From positions 113,269 to 177,268 of the forward strand of contig ARYC01017436.1 of assembly GCA_000711775.1 (NCBI GenBank): DNA of 64,000 nucleotides. The letters run 5' to 3'. The notes beneath the pieces were generated by a model that was not told where the DNA came from, did no database searches, and worked only from the letters and a program-made list of their open reading frames with translations. Shown here piece by piece: positions 34,193-46,083 of this stretch. A program made the translations under genes and the position numbers. Source of the DNA: Oxytricha trifallax (Eukaryota; Ciliophora; Spirotrichea; Sporadotrichida; Oxytrichidae). Each line of letters opens with the position of its first letter. Within the stretch, counting starts at the first letter, position 1.

Positions 34193-34986
34193 ATGGAATC
34201 TATAAGTACTGCAATGAAGAGGGTTGAAGCTTAAGAAATGATTTCAAGATTTATAAGCAAGGAAGATCTCTATCGATACCTCACTTAGCATGGTAAGCAT
34301 GTGACATATACTTAATCATATACTATAGTGGGTTTTTTCCTTCCAACGATGGATGGAAGGTACCAAAATCTCATTCTTAAAAGCGATACTCTGTGATGAG
34401 AAAAAAGCCTTCAAAAACAATGAAATTAAGTTGATAGAAATACCAAACTACCCAGAGATTTCAGTCACTAATCTCTACGATGATGCGATGAAAGATGAAG
34501 AGTTGGAAGTTTATCTTCCTACCAAGAAACAACTCTCTAACAAACTTCCAGAAAGGAGCTTCTTCTTTGGTGTTCTTGGCACTTTAAGAGAGAGCTATAT
34601 CAAGAGATCATTGAAGAAGCTCACAAGAAACGCTACTCTATTTCTCCTGAAGATTAAAAGAAGCAAGGCATACTAATAAGCGAGACCTGGCTTGCGGAGC
34701 TTAAGAAGCATCCATACCTCTCTAGTAAGCTTTGACACATAACTTTGTAGGGAAACCTGGAACTGGTATATTCCTAATGAAAGAACATGCAAAGGTTCAC
34801 AGAGAGAGAAAGTCATAGACTATTCATGAAGTGAGCAAGAGACTTTATAAAGATTTTTAAAAGCCAGATGAAATGAACATAGATGCAGGAGCTGGCACTA
34901 AGAGAAGAAATATGGGCCCAAGCAAGCCATAAGAAGAGGAGAAGAAGGAGAAGCCTAATCCCTTTCTGGGCTAATTTAATATGTGA
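34193..34986 (+). CDS. TBE 22-kDa protein gene
   Basis: Starts MESISTAMKRVEA. An intron begins at GTAAGCATGTG (about 34294) and ends near 34330; coding resumes FLPTMDGRYQ or, with a small insertion removed, TMEGTKISFLKAIL. LIEIPNYPEISVTNLYDD, YLPTKKQLSNKLPE and SFFFGVLGTLRESY follow. The C-terminus is basic with RRNMGPSKPQEEE and a stop at 34984-34986. There is a 4-bp insertion at GATGGATGG (34348) compared with other copies. Role unknown. Nearly intact. Confidence 0.75.
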
Positions 34987-34996
34987 ACTTATTCAT

Positions 34997-36046
34997 TCAT
35001 TTAAATCTAAGACTTATATTATAAACATTCATTCTTCCTTCTCTCGCACAAACTGTTATCTTATCTATGCTTACTCTCTTGCAGCTACTCTGAATCAAGT
35101 CTACTGTATCTATAGGCAAGTCATGCATTAGGTGATATAGCAGCAGTTTCTTGTAGTGGGTCTTTATTTAACTCCAGTAGAATTCAATTCCATTAAATTA
35201 AGGGCTGTAAGGAACATTGTATACAGGAGTAATGTTTAACTCTTCATAAGCTTTCTTAGACTCCTTAGTCTTATGAACTGAGAGGTTGTCAACAAACAGG
35301 ATGATATCCTAATCGTTGTATTTATCTCTCAACTTATGTAGGAACTCTATGTCCTTCTCTCGCTTAATAGAGTGAGGATGAATAACATAACCTTTTAAGC
35401 CTGATACTTCGCTAATACCACTAAAATTGCATGGGTGACAACCTTTACCTTTTAGTCACAAACCTCTATGTTAACATACTTCTTGTACCATGAATTATTA
35501 ATAAAGGTGCTGAAGCTAAAAACAGTTTCATCAGCGTGTATGAACTTGTTGTTATTTTTATTAGCCCTCTGCATTTAATCATATATATAGTTTAAATTAT
35601 TTCTATAAAATGGCACTGTAAAATCAATCACTCTCTTCACTCTGTTGACAGTCTTGAAAGTAATACTATTTCTTCTATAAATATTGGCTATAGTCTAAGC
35701 AGAGATACGCATGTCAGGAAACTTACGATGAAACATCACAGCTCGCTAGTCTAATGGAAAGTGTGCCCAATACTTCATAGTCCTCGAGTCGCAGAGGTAG
35801 TCAATATGGTGCTGTGAGAACTTTTATTATCTTGCAGGATGCTTTAGAGTACCAGAATTAAAATGTTAAACAGCTAACATGCAGTGATACCTAACAGTTG
35901 AGGCACTCTTGTGTAAAAGCTTTGCTATAGCTGCATAATTCAGTACTGGTTTGACTTATACTCGTACCATACCTAAGCTTAAGCAGTAAATCTAAATATT
36001 ACTCATCATAAATAGACCCTAAATTTCGCTAATTTCTATTTCTCAT
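34997..36046 (-). pseudogene. TBE 42-kDa transposase gene (full-length copy)
   Basis: Start at 36046 (MRNRN-type), end at 34997. Order on the minus strand: a short N-terminal DNA-binding part, then FIHADETVFSFST (first Asp), FVDNLSVHK (second Asp) and FNGIEFYW-type third motif in the decayed form LMELNSTG after a frame shift. One or more single-base indels are visible near 35170-35210 and 35440. This suggests recent but real damage. Confidence 0.8.
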
Positions 36047-36147
36047 TTACAAATTTGCCTAATTTCTCTACAAACTCCAATAAGACCCCAACTATACCCT
36101 ACAAATCAAAGCACTCATAAACCTCACTAAGGGATTTTGGGGTTTTG

Positions 36148-36723
36148 ATTTAAAGTAGTTGAATGGATAAATCTTGTATGCGAACTGCTTATCAGTTATG
36201 ACTTTTTTCTCAAACTTGTCCTCAAGTATAAGATAACTTTCTTTACTTTTTTTAAGGTCAATTACATTTAAAATTGGAAGCTTTAGTGCTTGTATCTTTA
36301 GAGTGATTTTAACTATCTCAGAAGCTGGAAGGTTTCTCATTGCTTTAATAAGCTTATTTTCTTTCTTAACTCTTTGTTCCAAGGATTCTAAAGGTCTCTT
36401 GGCTTTTTTTTTTGAAGGAAGACCTCACCAGTCTCAGGATCTATGGCTTCAAACTTCTTGCCATGATGGTTTTATAGGTGAATTTTTAAATCCCTTGAAT
36501 GGTTATATTGCTTATTGCAATAATGCCAAAAATATTTTCCATCTATCTTATCATGCTTAAGATAGAGCTTTGGCTACTCTAAGATATGACGTTTAAGAGC
36601 AGATTTATAAGTGAAGTTTTTCTCACACTCTTCACATAAATGTAATGCTTTAATTTCTTTTTTCTCTTCCTCCTCTTCGACCATTTTTATTGGAACTTCG
36701 CATTGAATTTCTTTGCTCTGCAT
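36148..36723 (-). pseudogene. 5' half of a TBE 57-kDa gene
   Basis: Start at 36723: MQSKEIQCEVPIKMVEE. Finger 1 is LCEECEKNFTYKSALKRH and finger 2 is CNKQYNHSRDLKIHL with its first Cys lost in a YFWHYCNKQY context. It continues EAIDPETGEVFLQKKK, then IQALKLPILNVIDLKKSK and AYKIYPFNYF, where the neighbouring TBE begins. The whole kinase domain is missing. Confidence 0.8.
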
Positions 36724-37457
36724 TTCTATTTAACAACTGAATTGTTAGTTAAAGTCTGAGACCTAATGTTAGAGAATTTCAGGTTAAAATTAGGTAGAGG
36801 CATCACAAGTCTCAATTTTCTTTTAATTCATGAAAGAAAGTTTTTGCTGGCTAATACCAAGCAATGCCGCTTTTCTTAGTAAGTTGCCGCTCATTTTATA
36901 AGTACTATTAATAATTATATAAGCTGTTTAAATTCTACCTTTATACACAAGCAAGAGCTTACCCTCATAGATTTAGAGAGGTTTAATAGGAAAAGAGTGC
37001 GAGACATTAGTTTTATATTTTTTAACATTAGAGATAATTTATATACTATTCCATCCATTTCATACATTAAAATGCACCTAAATTTGATTTGTGAAGTTAG
37101 GTGTGCTCCTAAATCTGTTCTTGTAAATTTAGGAGGGGAGGTTTTAAAATTTAATTTTTTTAATGCACCACCTAATACGGTTTTGAACTTTAATTTAACC
37201 TCCTAATTAAGTTTTAAATAAATTAGGAGCACCACCTAATTAAATTAATTATTATTAGGAGCAATTTAATGGAGAAAGTTGATAAAAATGGAAGTAAAAC
37301 TTTGAAATTTGGAGAAAGTTCCTCCATCTTTATCTATTTATCTGATTCAGGTTGACCTCCAAGTGGATCTCCCTATTTAGTAGTAAAATTTTAGTAAGTT
37401 TAGAATGGATATCCATAATTTTAAATTTCATAAACATTTATAGAAACTGGAAGCAAG

Positions 37458-38249
37458 ATGGAATCTATTAATAATGCAATGAAGAGAATTTAATCTCAAG
37501 ATTAATTAGGAAAATTCAGAAGTAAAGAAGATCTTTACAGATACTTGGTTTAGCAAGGTAAGTTATAACTTATAACCAACTTATTAACTATAGTTGGATT
37601 GTTCTTGTATACACAGGAGGGTACCAAAATATCATTATTAAAGGCATTGCTATGTGAAGAGAAAAAAAGCTTTTAAGTCTAATGAAATCAGAATGATCGA
37701 GATACCTAACTACCCTGAAATTTCAGTAACAAACCTCTATGATGATGCTATGAGTGAACCAGTTATTGCTCTCCACCTTCCATCAAAGCTACAACTCTCT
37801 AATAAGTTGCCAGAGAGAAACTTCTTCTTTGGTGTCCTTGGAACTCTGAAACCTGAGTACTTAAATGAAGTAATTTAAGAAGCTCATAAGAAACGCTATA
37901 GCATCTCTCCTGAAGAAAAAGAGAAGCATGGAATTAAAATCAGCGACACCTGGCTATAGGAACTATAAAAGCATCCATTCATCTCTAGTAAGCTTAGTCT
38001 TCTAACTTTATATAAAAACCTGGCACTGCTATTTACTTGATGAAAGAGCGCAGCAAATTAAACAGAGAGAGAAAGTCTCAAGTAAAGCATGAATCGAGAA
38101 AGAGACTCTTCAAAGATTTCTAAAAGCCAGACGAGATCAACATAGATGCAGGGGCTGGCACTAATAGAAGAAACATGGGCCCAAGCAACCCTTAAAAGGA
38201 AGAAAAGAAAGAGAAGCCAAATCCTTTTTCGGGCAAATTTAATATGTGA
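37458..38249 (+). CDS. TBE 22-kDa protein gene of the truncated TBE
   Basis: Begins MESINNAMKRI, then an intron (GTAAGTTATA from about 37557, to about 37593), then SLLKALLCEEKKAFK and MIEIPNYPEISVTNLYDD. HLPSKLQLSNKLPERNFF is the core. It ends with KEKPNPFSGKFNM and TGA at 38247-38249. A few frame irregularities occur near 37610-37655 and 38000. Confidence 0.7.
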
Positions 38250-38254
38250 ACTTA

Positions 38255-39299
38255 TTCATTCGCTTCTAAAAATTATTTATAAACACAAAATCTCCCTTCT
38301 CTTGCACATACTTTAGCTTTATCATCGCTGACTCTCTTAGCAGCACTCTTAATAAAATCTATTGTATCTATCTTTAAATCATGCATCAAAAGATAGAGCA
38401 GCAATTTCTTATAATGGCCTTTCAATAACCCCCAATTTAATTCAATTCCATTGAACTAAGGGCTGTAAGGAACATTAAATACAGGTGTTATATTTAGCCT
38501 TTCATATTCCTTCCTTGAGTCTTTAGTTTTATGAACTGACAAGTTATCAACGAATAGAATAATCTCTTAGTCAGCGTACTTATCTCTGAGTTATTGCAAG
38601 AACTTAATATATTATTCAGTCTTTATAGAACGAGGTGTATAACATAAGTCTCGAGGCCACTATCTTCACTTATTCCACCAAGAATAGCATGAGTTTATAC
38701 CTTAACATTTTAGTCATAAACTTCTAAATTACTATACCTCTTGTACCAAGACCTTGATATAAAGGTATTGAATGTAAATACAGCTTCATCAGCATGTATG
38801 AACATTATATTATGCTCTTTAAGACCTCTGCATTTAATCGAATATACAATTTAAATTAGTCTTTAAAATGGAACATTCAAGTCAATCACTCTCTTAATAC
38901 GATTGATTGTCTTGTAAGATATTCCATTCTTTTTATATATGTTATCTATCGATTAAGAAGATATGTGAAGCTCAGGAATTGGCGATGAAACATCATAGCC
39001 CTCTAGGCTAGAGAGAAATTAGCCCAGTATTTAAGAGTCTTGTCATTAATAAGATAGTGAATATGATGCTGCTAAAATTTTAAGGGTCTCTTAGGCTTAG
39101 AATTAAGATGCTATCTCTTTAAATTCAATGCTAATAGACAGTGAGACCTCACAGTTGCTGGAGATTTATGGAGGAGCCTTGCTATAGACGTATAATTTAG
39201 AACAGGCTTGAGTTATTCACTATATTCATCACATCCATATCGCAACTTAAACAATAAATCTATATAGTCACTGTCATAAACTGACCCCAAACCTCGCAT
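38255..39299 (-). pseudogene. TBE 42-kDa transposase gene of the truncated TBE
   Basis: Start at 39299: MRGLGSVYDSDYIDLLFK, then LRYGCDEY. First-Asp motif FIHADEAVFTFNTFI and second-Asp motif LFVDNLSVHKTKDSR are kept, while the Glu motif is readable as FNGIELNWG. TGA codons and shifts occur in the N-terminal third (about 39215, 38960-39010), and the usual stop near 38260 has become TAAG. Decayed. Confidence 0.75.
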
Positions 39300-39440
39300 A
39301 TACTCACTTAAATTACTAATATTTAAACATTAAACCCCTACATAAACCCTATTAAAATCCTAATAAAGTATGCACTAGTAGTCTACTATTATCAATCAAA
39401 AACTTAATCAAACTATTGAAGGGGTTTTGGGGTTTTGATT

Positions 39441-39690
39441 GCGGGGAACCCCGCAAGATGAATTATTATAACTCTTAAAATGACAGAGATGTTAAACCAC
39501 TGACAGTTCATGCTAAAATAGCTTTAAAGGATGAAGTTAAAAATAACTTATTGTGTTATATTTCTGTTTCTCCTAAATCTTAAAATTTAGGGTAATTGAT
39601 ATTTGGAGTGAACTTAAGAATTTCTGGGGTTTTAGTCTGCTATTATTACTTAGGCCAGACTTTTAAATATGGTAGCTTTACGTTTTATTT
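39441..39690 (+). CDS. Coding-like stretch after the truncated TBE
   Basis: Directly after the TBE flank lies the 14-bp palindrome GCGGGGAACCCCGC (39441-39454). An ATG at 39459 then opens MNYYNSQNDRDVKPLTVH, continuing AKIALKDEVKNNLLCYIS. The first 35 codons look coding; later ones are less clear. It could be a segment of an interrupted gene. Family not recognised. Confidence 0.3.
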
Positions 39691-40250
39691 TATAAGAGCC
39701 TATAAATAATGTACTATGTTAATTAATTAAAGGTTACCTAATAATTTATAATGTAAAAAAAGGCATTTACTGTTTTTTCCAATTCAAATTAATTTCAAAT
39801 TTTACTCTTGGGGATTTATTAAAATTAATTCTATACTCATTAATTGTTTAGGGGATATATTAAGCATCGTTTAACATCTTCAGAGAATTAAGTAACAGTA
39901 TTTGTTTAGTAAATTATTCGGAATAATTCTATATAAATATAAATAGAGTCTTCTTAAAGATAGTCATTTTTACCATAAATCAAAACGCATTTAAAGAGGA
40001 AAAAATTAATTTTAAAAAGATAAATATTTAAAATTACATCAGATATCAGCTAACAAATCTTAAATCTCTTGTAATTCAAATCAATAAAAGTTGTTGCTTG
40101 TTTTTAAAAGAAAAAAAATTAGCAAAAAAATAAATTTTAAAAATAAATTTACTTGGCAAGAAACTTCTCTAAAATTTAATTCTTTCATAAGACTGGGGAG
40201 GTAACTTCCCTCCCAAATTTATAATAAAATTTTGAGATTTTAAATACAAT

Positions 40251-40499
40251 ATGATGAAATGTAATTTGGAGAGATTTGGTTCTGATCTCTATGAAGAAGC
40301 ATATTCCTATGGTCTAGCAAACTATTGGTGCATGAACGGCACTGAATTATATATCAGTGGTGGAAGCAGATTATTCTCTGTGTTCTTTGACTACTGTAAT
40401 CAAACTTTTCTCGATCGCATGTACCCTGGTCAAGGGAAAGTATGCAAGACTATTGATTAGATAACCCCTGAACTATCAAGAAGCGTCCTGTACAGATAT
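40251..40499 (+). CDS. Locus B membrane-protein gene, segment 3 (Cys-containing domain)
   Basis: MMKCNLERFGSDLYEEAY, ANYWCMNGTELYISGG, FDYCNQTFLDRMYPGQG, KVCKTIDQITPELSRS, ending LYRY. All four Cys and most other residues match locus A segment 4. The TAT at 40497-40499 matches 63141-63143, and joining gives LYRYDFDSVKQELQFEYD in frame. Without excision the frame runs a further few codons to a stop near 40530. Confidence 0.85.
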
Positions 40500-41329
40500 T
40501 TCAGAAGTCAAACTAACTTAGAAGTTTAACATCATAAATACTAAATACTTATTCCAATATTAATTTCTAAATTTATGTTAATTAAAAAAAAGATTCTAAC
40601 TGTAATTTTGGATATTTGATTCTCTTTTCTAAATAGGACTTATAATTTGTGGAAATATTCTTTACTAATATAAAATAAAATGTCTTAATTAATAAATATT
40701 ATTATTCAAATAAATTTTCATTCAATGTCTCTTAAAGCATTTCATTATATTAATTTGTTTGTATTATTAGATTAATATATAAGAATGCATAAATGCTTTA
40801 TAAACTGTATATTTTAATAGTTATTTAATTGCAATTAATTCGAATTAATAGAAAAGATTAATTAATTCAATTAAATTTTATGAATCATTTAAATTTTTAA
40901 ATACTTTAAGAATTCCTATTTAGATTATAATGAATTTGTCAAAATGCCAATCAAAGGTTACCTAAGGAATAATGCATACAATTAAAACTCCATAAATTCT
41001 TTATTATTTAATTGATTTATTCATCAACAAAATAATTTAGATTAATTATTTTAATGTTCAATATGTAACTTACATAATTATTTTTAAATATTTCAAAGAA
41101 TCTCAATCTCATGATTACAGATATAGCAATCGTTTATAAATTTATCAATCTCTATCTCTTTATTTGCTATTAATACCTTAATTATTATATATAAACCCCA
41201 AAACAGTTAATGAGATTTATAAGTGCTTTGATTTGTTGGATATAGTTTGTGTTTGTAAAGAAAATACAGATTTTATGTAAATTTAATGATAATTTAATGA
41301 TTATTATTTTAATTAAATTAAACGAATTT

Positions 41330-42750
41330 TATCTGCTTGTCTTTGTGGTATCTCTTGAATTTTGATGTTTTTAGTGGCTTAAGTATGTCGCTTAATGATT
41401 ACCTAGGATAATGAGGGGCTCTCACGAGTATCATATCTACTATGTTTTTAATTTCTTCACATACATCTACTTGCCTTATATACTTCTAAGCCAAATTAAT
41501 TCATTATATTTCATGCTTTGCATGACATGTTTTCCAAATATTTCTCTAATTTAAAAGCAGCAATTCCCCATACATCTCACTGACAATAGTCATTTTTATC
41601 TCTAAATGGAAGTAGCCAGGAGTACCAAGAACTTTTGCTAATGTCACTATCTCTTATCTTAATGCTCCATTGAAATGAATAACTACTACTTCTAAAGGAC
41701 ATAGGTTAAGCATAATATATTCAGGCTTCAAATCTCTATGAACATATCCAAGTTCTTGCAACTCCTTGACACCATTAATCATATCTGTAAGAATATTATT
41801 TAAGTCATCAGGGTATCTATTATGATATAAATTGTCTCTTAGAGTCATTTCAAATTTCTAAATCATTTGTGCTATAAAACCATGTCTTAAGATAACACCA
41901 TCTAACTTAAGAAAGTTCTTGCATTTTCTTCTTTAAGTCTCTCTAAGACCCATATATTCGTTGGCGAATTCATTTTGGTACTGCTCATTTTTAATTAGAG
42001 CTGTAAGAGTATAACTTGGAAGCATACTCATTAACCACTATAAGCTTTGCCTTGTTAGGCATACTTAAATACAAGTAATTTTCAATACAGCTTCTAAGAT
42101 AAATTGCATTTAATGCAGGAATATACATTGCTTTGCTAAAGAAGCATGCTAAAATAGTATTATCTGCAGGTTAGTTCATTAATTTTAATCGCATCTGTCT
42201 ATTGAGCTTCTCCTATAACTCTCTTTTAAACTCAGTAATATTTGATTTTCTTTTAGTATGTACAAGTATTTAAGTCTCTTTATCTTAAATTAAGAATTCG
42301 CTAGAATAATGTTTTTGCATATGCTTCTTAACCTTCGCTGAGTGTGTTTTAGAATTTATGCAATTTTTGCATTAGTAAATTTCATCCACTTTTTCATCTT
42401 TGAAATATATCTTGGCTTTTCCAAAGTGTATATCTTTTAGGTTTATCTTCCAATTTTGTTCTTATGTGAAAAAATTCTAGCAGTCTTTACAATAATATGT
42501 ATTTATCTTTTCGATTGGGTGCTTTTCCTTTACTTTCTTCAACATCTTCAATCTATGTACGAGTCTCCATCTCTGAGCTTTGCTTCATGCTTTTTATTTC
42601 AATACCAAAACCTCTGAATCAAACTCCAGAGCACAATGCTCTGGTTCCCTAACAATTTTAAATTATTTCTTGCTTTTTGGGTGAGGCGAAATTAAGCTAT
42701 TAAAATTAAGTTCCAAAAAAGATTTCTTTACGATTTAAGTTAGCCGTCAA
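41330..42750 (-). pseudogene. TBE 57-kDa pseudogene
   Basis: The initiator has changed (TTG at the position of ATG, near 42749). The kinase region reads MTLRDNLYHNRYPDDLN, ELGYVHRDLKPEYIMLN (HRD kept, Asn changed to Tyr) and VVVIHFNGALR, where the DFN aspartate is His. Many frameshifts lie in the finger region. Inactive. Confidence 0.75.
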
Positions 42751-43303
42751 GTTTGAATTAAAATTCAAATTTCTATTATTAAGCTCAATTATCCCCTCTA
42801 GTTATAATAACTCAGGAGTTGGTATTACAGTAATATTGTATGCTTTTCAAGTGTTGTAGATCATATGTATGTTTAGTTAATAACTATAATTTTATAAAAT
42901 TTATGCTTAATAATTTTGATTGTTATCAACTTCGAAAAATTTCAGGTTGGTATTGGTACCCAATTAGTTTTTGAACCATTTTGGAGTCTTTCCATTAAAA
43001 CATCGTTAGTTTAAAACTGGGCACTATTTAAGTTTTGGTACTATTAAATTGGTACTAATTAGAATTAATCGGATTTAGTATCAGTACTAATTAAATTTAA
43101 ACAAATTTAGTACTAATTTAATGGAACTAAATTGATAAAAATGGAGCTCTATATCTGAAGTTTGTTAAAGCTTTTGCGAGCTTTCTCCACGTATCCTTTA
43201 ACCTCCTATATGATGCCAATATTTAATATAAAAATTTTTTATAGCGAGATCCAGAACACTATATATTAAAATTTGAAATTTAATAAGAAGAGAAGGAACA
43301 AGG

Positions 43304-43926
43304 ATGGAGTCTATAAGTACTGCAATAAAGAGGGTTGAAGATCAAGAAAAGATATCAAGATTTAGAAGGTAGAAATATCTCTATCGATACCTCACTCATC
43401 ATGGAAGGCATACAACATATACATATAAAAATATTCTAGTTGTTTTATTTCTTCAACTATGGAAGGTACTAAAATATTATTGTTAAAGGCAATACTCAAT
43501 GATGATAAGTAAGCCTTTAAAAACAATGAGATTAAGTTTATAGAGATCCCTAACTTCCCAGAGATTTCTGTCACTAATCTATTTGAGGATGTTATGAAAG
43601 ATGAAGCATTGGCAATTTATCTTACTACCAAGAAACAGCTATCTAGCAAACTTTCATAAAGGAGCTCTTCTTTGATATTATTGGTACTTTGAGAAAGACT
43701 TATTTTAGAGAATAGAAGAAGCTCAAAAGAAACACTTATTTATTTCTCCTGAAGATTGAAAGTAGAAAGGTATACTAATAAGCGAGATTTTGCTCGCGGA
43801 GTTAAGGAAGCTAGTAAGCTTTAATTCCTAACTTTTTAGGGAAACTAAGAGAAGAATTATGGGCCCAAGCAAGCCATAAAAGGAAGAAAAAAAACCCAAA
43901 CCTTTTAAGAGCTCAATCAATATGTG
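43304..43926 (+). pseudogene. TBE 22-kDa pseudogene
   Basis: MESISTAIKRVEDQEKIS opens the frame. The IPNFPEISVTNLFEDVM and YLTTKKQLSSKLS core can be followed with shifts near 43655-43740. A stretch before the C-terminus is deleted, so it is about 150 bp shorter than relatives. It stops at 43924-43926. Confidence 0.7.
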
Positions 43927-43932
43927 AACTTA

Positions 43933-44986
43933 TTCATTCGTATAAATCTAAAACTTATTTATAAACATTCATTCTTCCTTCTCTCGCACAAATTGTTTTC
44001 TTATCTTTACTAACTCTCTTGCGGCAGCTATGAATCGAATCAACTGTATCTATAGGGAAGTAATGCATAAGGTGATCTAGCAGCAGTTTAATGTAGTGAG
44101 TTTTGGAATAACTCCAGTAAAATTTAATCCCATTAAATTTAAGGCTAGAAGGAACGCTGTAAACAAGAGTTATGCTTAATTCTTCATAAGCTTTCTTAGA
44201 CTTCTTAGTCTTATGAACAGAGAGATTATCAACCAACAGAATGATCTCATACTTGCTGTACTAATCTCTGAGTTTATCTAATAATTCTATGTTATACTCT
44301 CGCTTATTATAGCGAGAATGAATGATATAATCTTCTAAGCCAGAATCTTCAATACAACCAGCTAAAATTGCATGAGTTACAACATTTTATTTCAAGTAAT
44401 AAACTTCTATGTTATCATATTTCTTGCGCCAGGACTTATTAATAAAGGTGTAGAAGTTAACACAAAGCTTTATCAGCTTGTATGTACTTGATGTTATTGT
44501 TAATAGCTCTCTGTATATATTAATATATATAGTTTAAATTACTACTATAAAATGGCAATCTAAAATCAATTACTCTCTTCACTCTCTTAAAAGTAATTTC
44601 ATTTCGTCTTTATATATTGGCTATAGTCTTAGGAAAGTACGCATGTCAGGAAACTCGACGGAACATTACAGCTCGCTAGTCTAATGGAAAGTGTGCCCAC
44701 TACTTTAAAGTTTAAAAATAGCATAGGTAGTCTATATAAGCCTGAGAGAACTTTATTTTCTTGCAGCATGTTTTCAAGAGTCAGAATTGAAATGCTAATC
44801 ACCTAACAAGCAATGATACCTAACAGTTGAGGCACTTTAATATATAAGCTTCGCTCTATTGCTACATTATTTAGCAATGGTCTGACTTAGTCTATATTAA
44901 TACTAGTACCATACATAAGCATAAGCAATATATCTTAATTTATAATCATAAATAGACCCTAAGTTTTCCTAATTTCTATTTCTCAT
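43933..44986 (-). pseudogene. TBE 42-kDa transposase pseudogene
   Basis: The C-terminal part is open (43955-44236): MVDNLSVHKTKKSKKAYE carries the second Asp, and FNGIKFYWSYSK has Lys instead of the catalytic Glu. The first-Asp region (about 44470) is frameshifted. The N-terminal third is decayed. Not active. Confidence 0.8.
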
Positions 44987-45083
44987 TTTACAAATAGACC
45001 TAACTCAACTAACCCCAATAAGACATAAACTATAACCTACAAATCAAAGCACATATAAACTCATTAATGGGTATAGGGTTTTG

Positions 45084-46018
45084 AATGTGAGAATGATTTC
45101 TTGGTGAGGGTGCTTAGCAATTCATATGATCCAACATCGCATCATGCACTTAACAGTACTCTTTCTGTCCACTAGATACAAGCACTCGCAAAGAGAACCC
45201 AATATGGACCTTTACTTACCTGAACATATCAACTTTTAATGGTAGACAAAGACTCAAGGACGATCACCACTTGTAAGAGTTTATGTAGTCTTAGAAAAGA
45301 GCCTCATTCACCAAGTATGAAGTAAAGAAAAATAACTTATTTAAGAGTGGAATCATTAATTAATCAATTGAATATTTAAGTAAATGATTAATTCTGTTTA
45401 GTTAAGCTTAATGTAAAAGTAAAAATCTGTGAATGGATTTGCTACGATTAAGGAAGAAAAACTTCTTTATTCTCTCATCATCTGAACTATCTTCAATGGA
45501 TAGACCCAAACTATCTTATTATACATCAATTTTATCATCGCTTTCTTTTTCAAGGTATTTTTAAAATAATTTAAACATACTTATATCAATTATAATGATC
45601 AAGCTAGCTTAATTACTAATAAATCTCTGTATATATGGCTAGATGCTATTCAGTTCATGATCTCTGCACTAATAATTTTAAACATCCTAGTGATTGTATT
45701 TTTCATAAAGTCATCAGTACTACAGGTTATAAAGGAAGAAGCGAAGCTGCTTGGAAAACTGGGTCCCTCCAATAACTAATTAAGAAGATTACTTAAAAAT
45801 TCAAATATAAAAATGATATTTAAGTGGCCAGATAGGCGCAGATTTTAAGGCTATTGCTTTCAGCTTGCTAAGTCTAAGCTACCATTACCAGCATCTAATA
45901 AACGCGAATCTTCTAAACTCTAACGATCAACGAGGAACGAGGTCAGGTGGATATACATGCTACAGAAGGTGTCTTTTACATTTAAGACAAGGGAATTTTA
46001 ATTAAGTATGAATTAAGA
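45084..46018 (+). CDS. Coding-like region with a membrane helix, start of the 11-kb block
   Basis: Right after the TBE, short coding-like stretches appear (DFLVRVLSNSYDPTS; RLKDDHHLQEFMQSQKRA). From about 45625 a longer frame reads SLYIWLDAIQFMISALII, NILVIVFFIKSSVLQ (membrane helix), KEEAKLLGKLGPSNNQ, MIFKWPDRRRFQGYCFQ and LAKSKLPLPASNKRESS. This looks like the C-terminal helix and basic tail of a membrane protein, or one segment of such a gene. Start and joins are unknown. I do not recognise the family, and it may not belong to the helicase unit. Confidence 0.4.
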
Positions 46019-46083
46019 ACTACATATTTAATAATATTAATTTAAATTTTAATAAGTCAAATTCTTAATTGCCCGCCTTTTAT

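Larger units (their letters stand above)
32075..36147 (-). mobile_element. Full-length TBE (reverse orientation)
   Basis: 4073 bp with complete C4A4/G4T4 ends. From left to right: 57-kDa gene (-), 22-kDa gene (+), transposase (-). Flanks are ACT on the left and ATT on the right, which do not match as a 3-bp duplication. On the right it is directly fused to a second, truncated TBE (36148-39437) in the same orientation, at a point inside the latter's 57-kDa gene. Confidence 0.95.
36148..39437 (-). mobile_element. Truncated TBE (left ~0.8 kb missing)
   Basis: Has an intact right terminal repeat (ends GGGGTTTTGGGGTTTTG at 39437, then ATT), transposase (-), 22-kDa gene (+) and the N-terminal half of the 57-kDa gene (-). 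The kinase half and left terminal repeat are absent; instead the complete TBE at 32075-36147 follows. A nested insertion followed by recombination between the two left terminal repeats explains this. Its sequence is a third TBE subfamily. Confidence 0.85.
30451..40250. other. Locus B gap between segments 2 and 3
   Basis: 9.8 kb of presumed eliminated DNA. It includes a 632-bp palindrome (30696-31327), a minus-strand coding island (31620-32074), one full and one truncated TBE (32075-39437), and a short coding-like stretch (39455-39690). The remaining 39700-40250 is AT-rich and empty. Confidence 0.55.
41192..45083 (-). mobile_element. Decayed TBE (reverse orientation)
   Basis: About 3.9 kb. 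The left end is TAAACCCCAAAACAGTTAATG and the right end GGGTATAGGGTTTTG, both mutated from C4A4/G4T4. AAT follows on the right (45084-45086). The three TBE genes are in the usual order for reverse orientation. Its transposase end faces the 11-kb block that follows. Confidence 0.9.

Noticed and set aside
34883-35131. Plus-strand open frame
   Set aside because: Runs from the 22-kDa tail in the wrong frame into antisense transposase.
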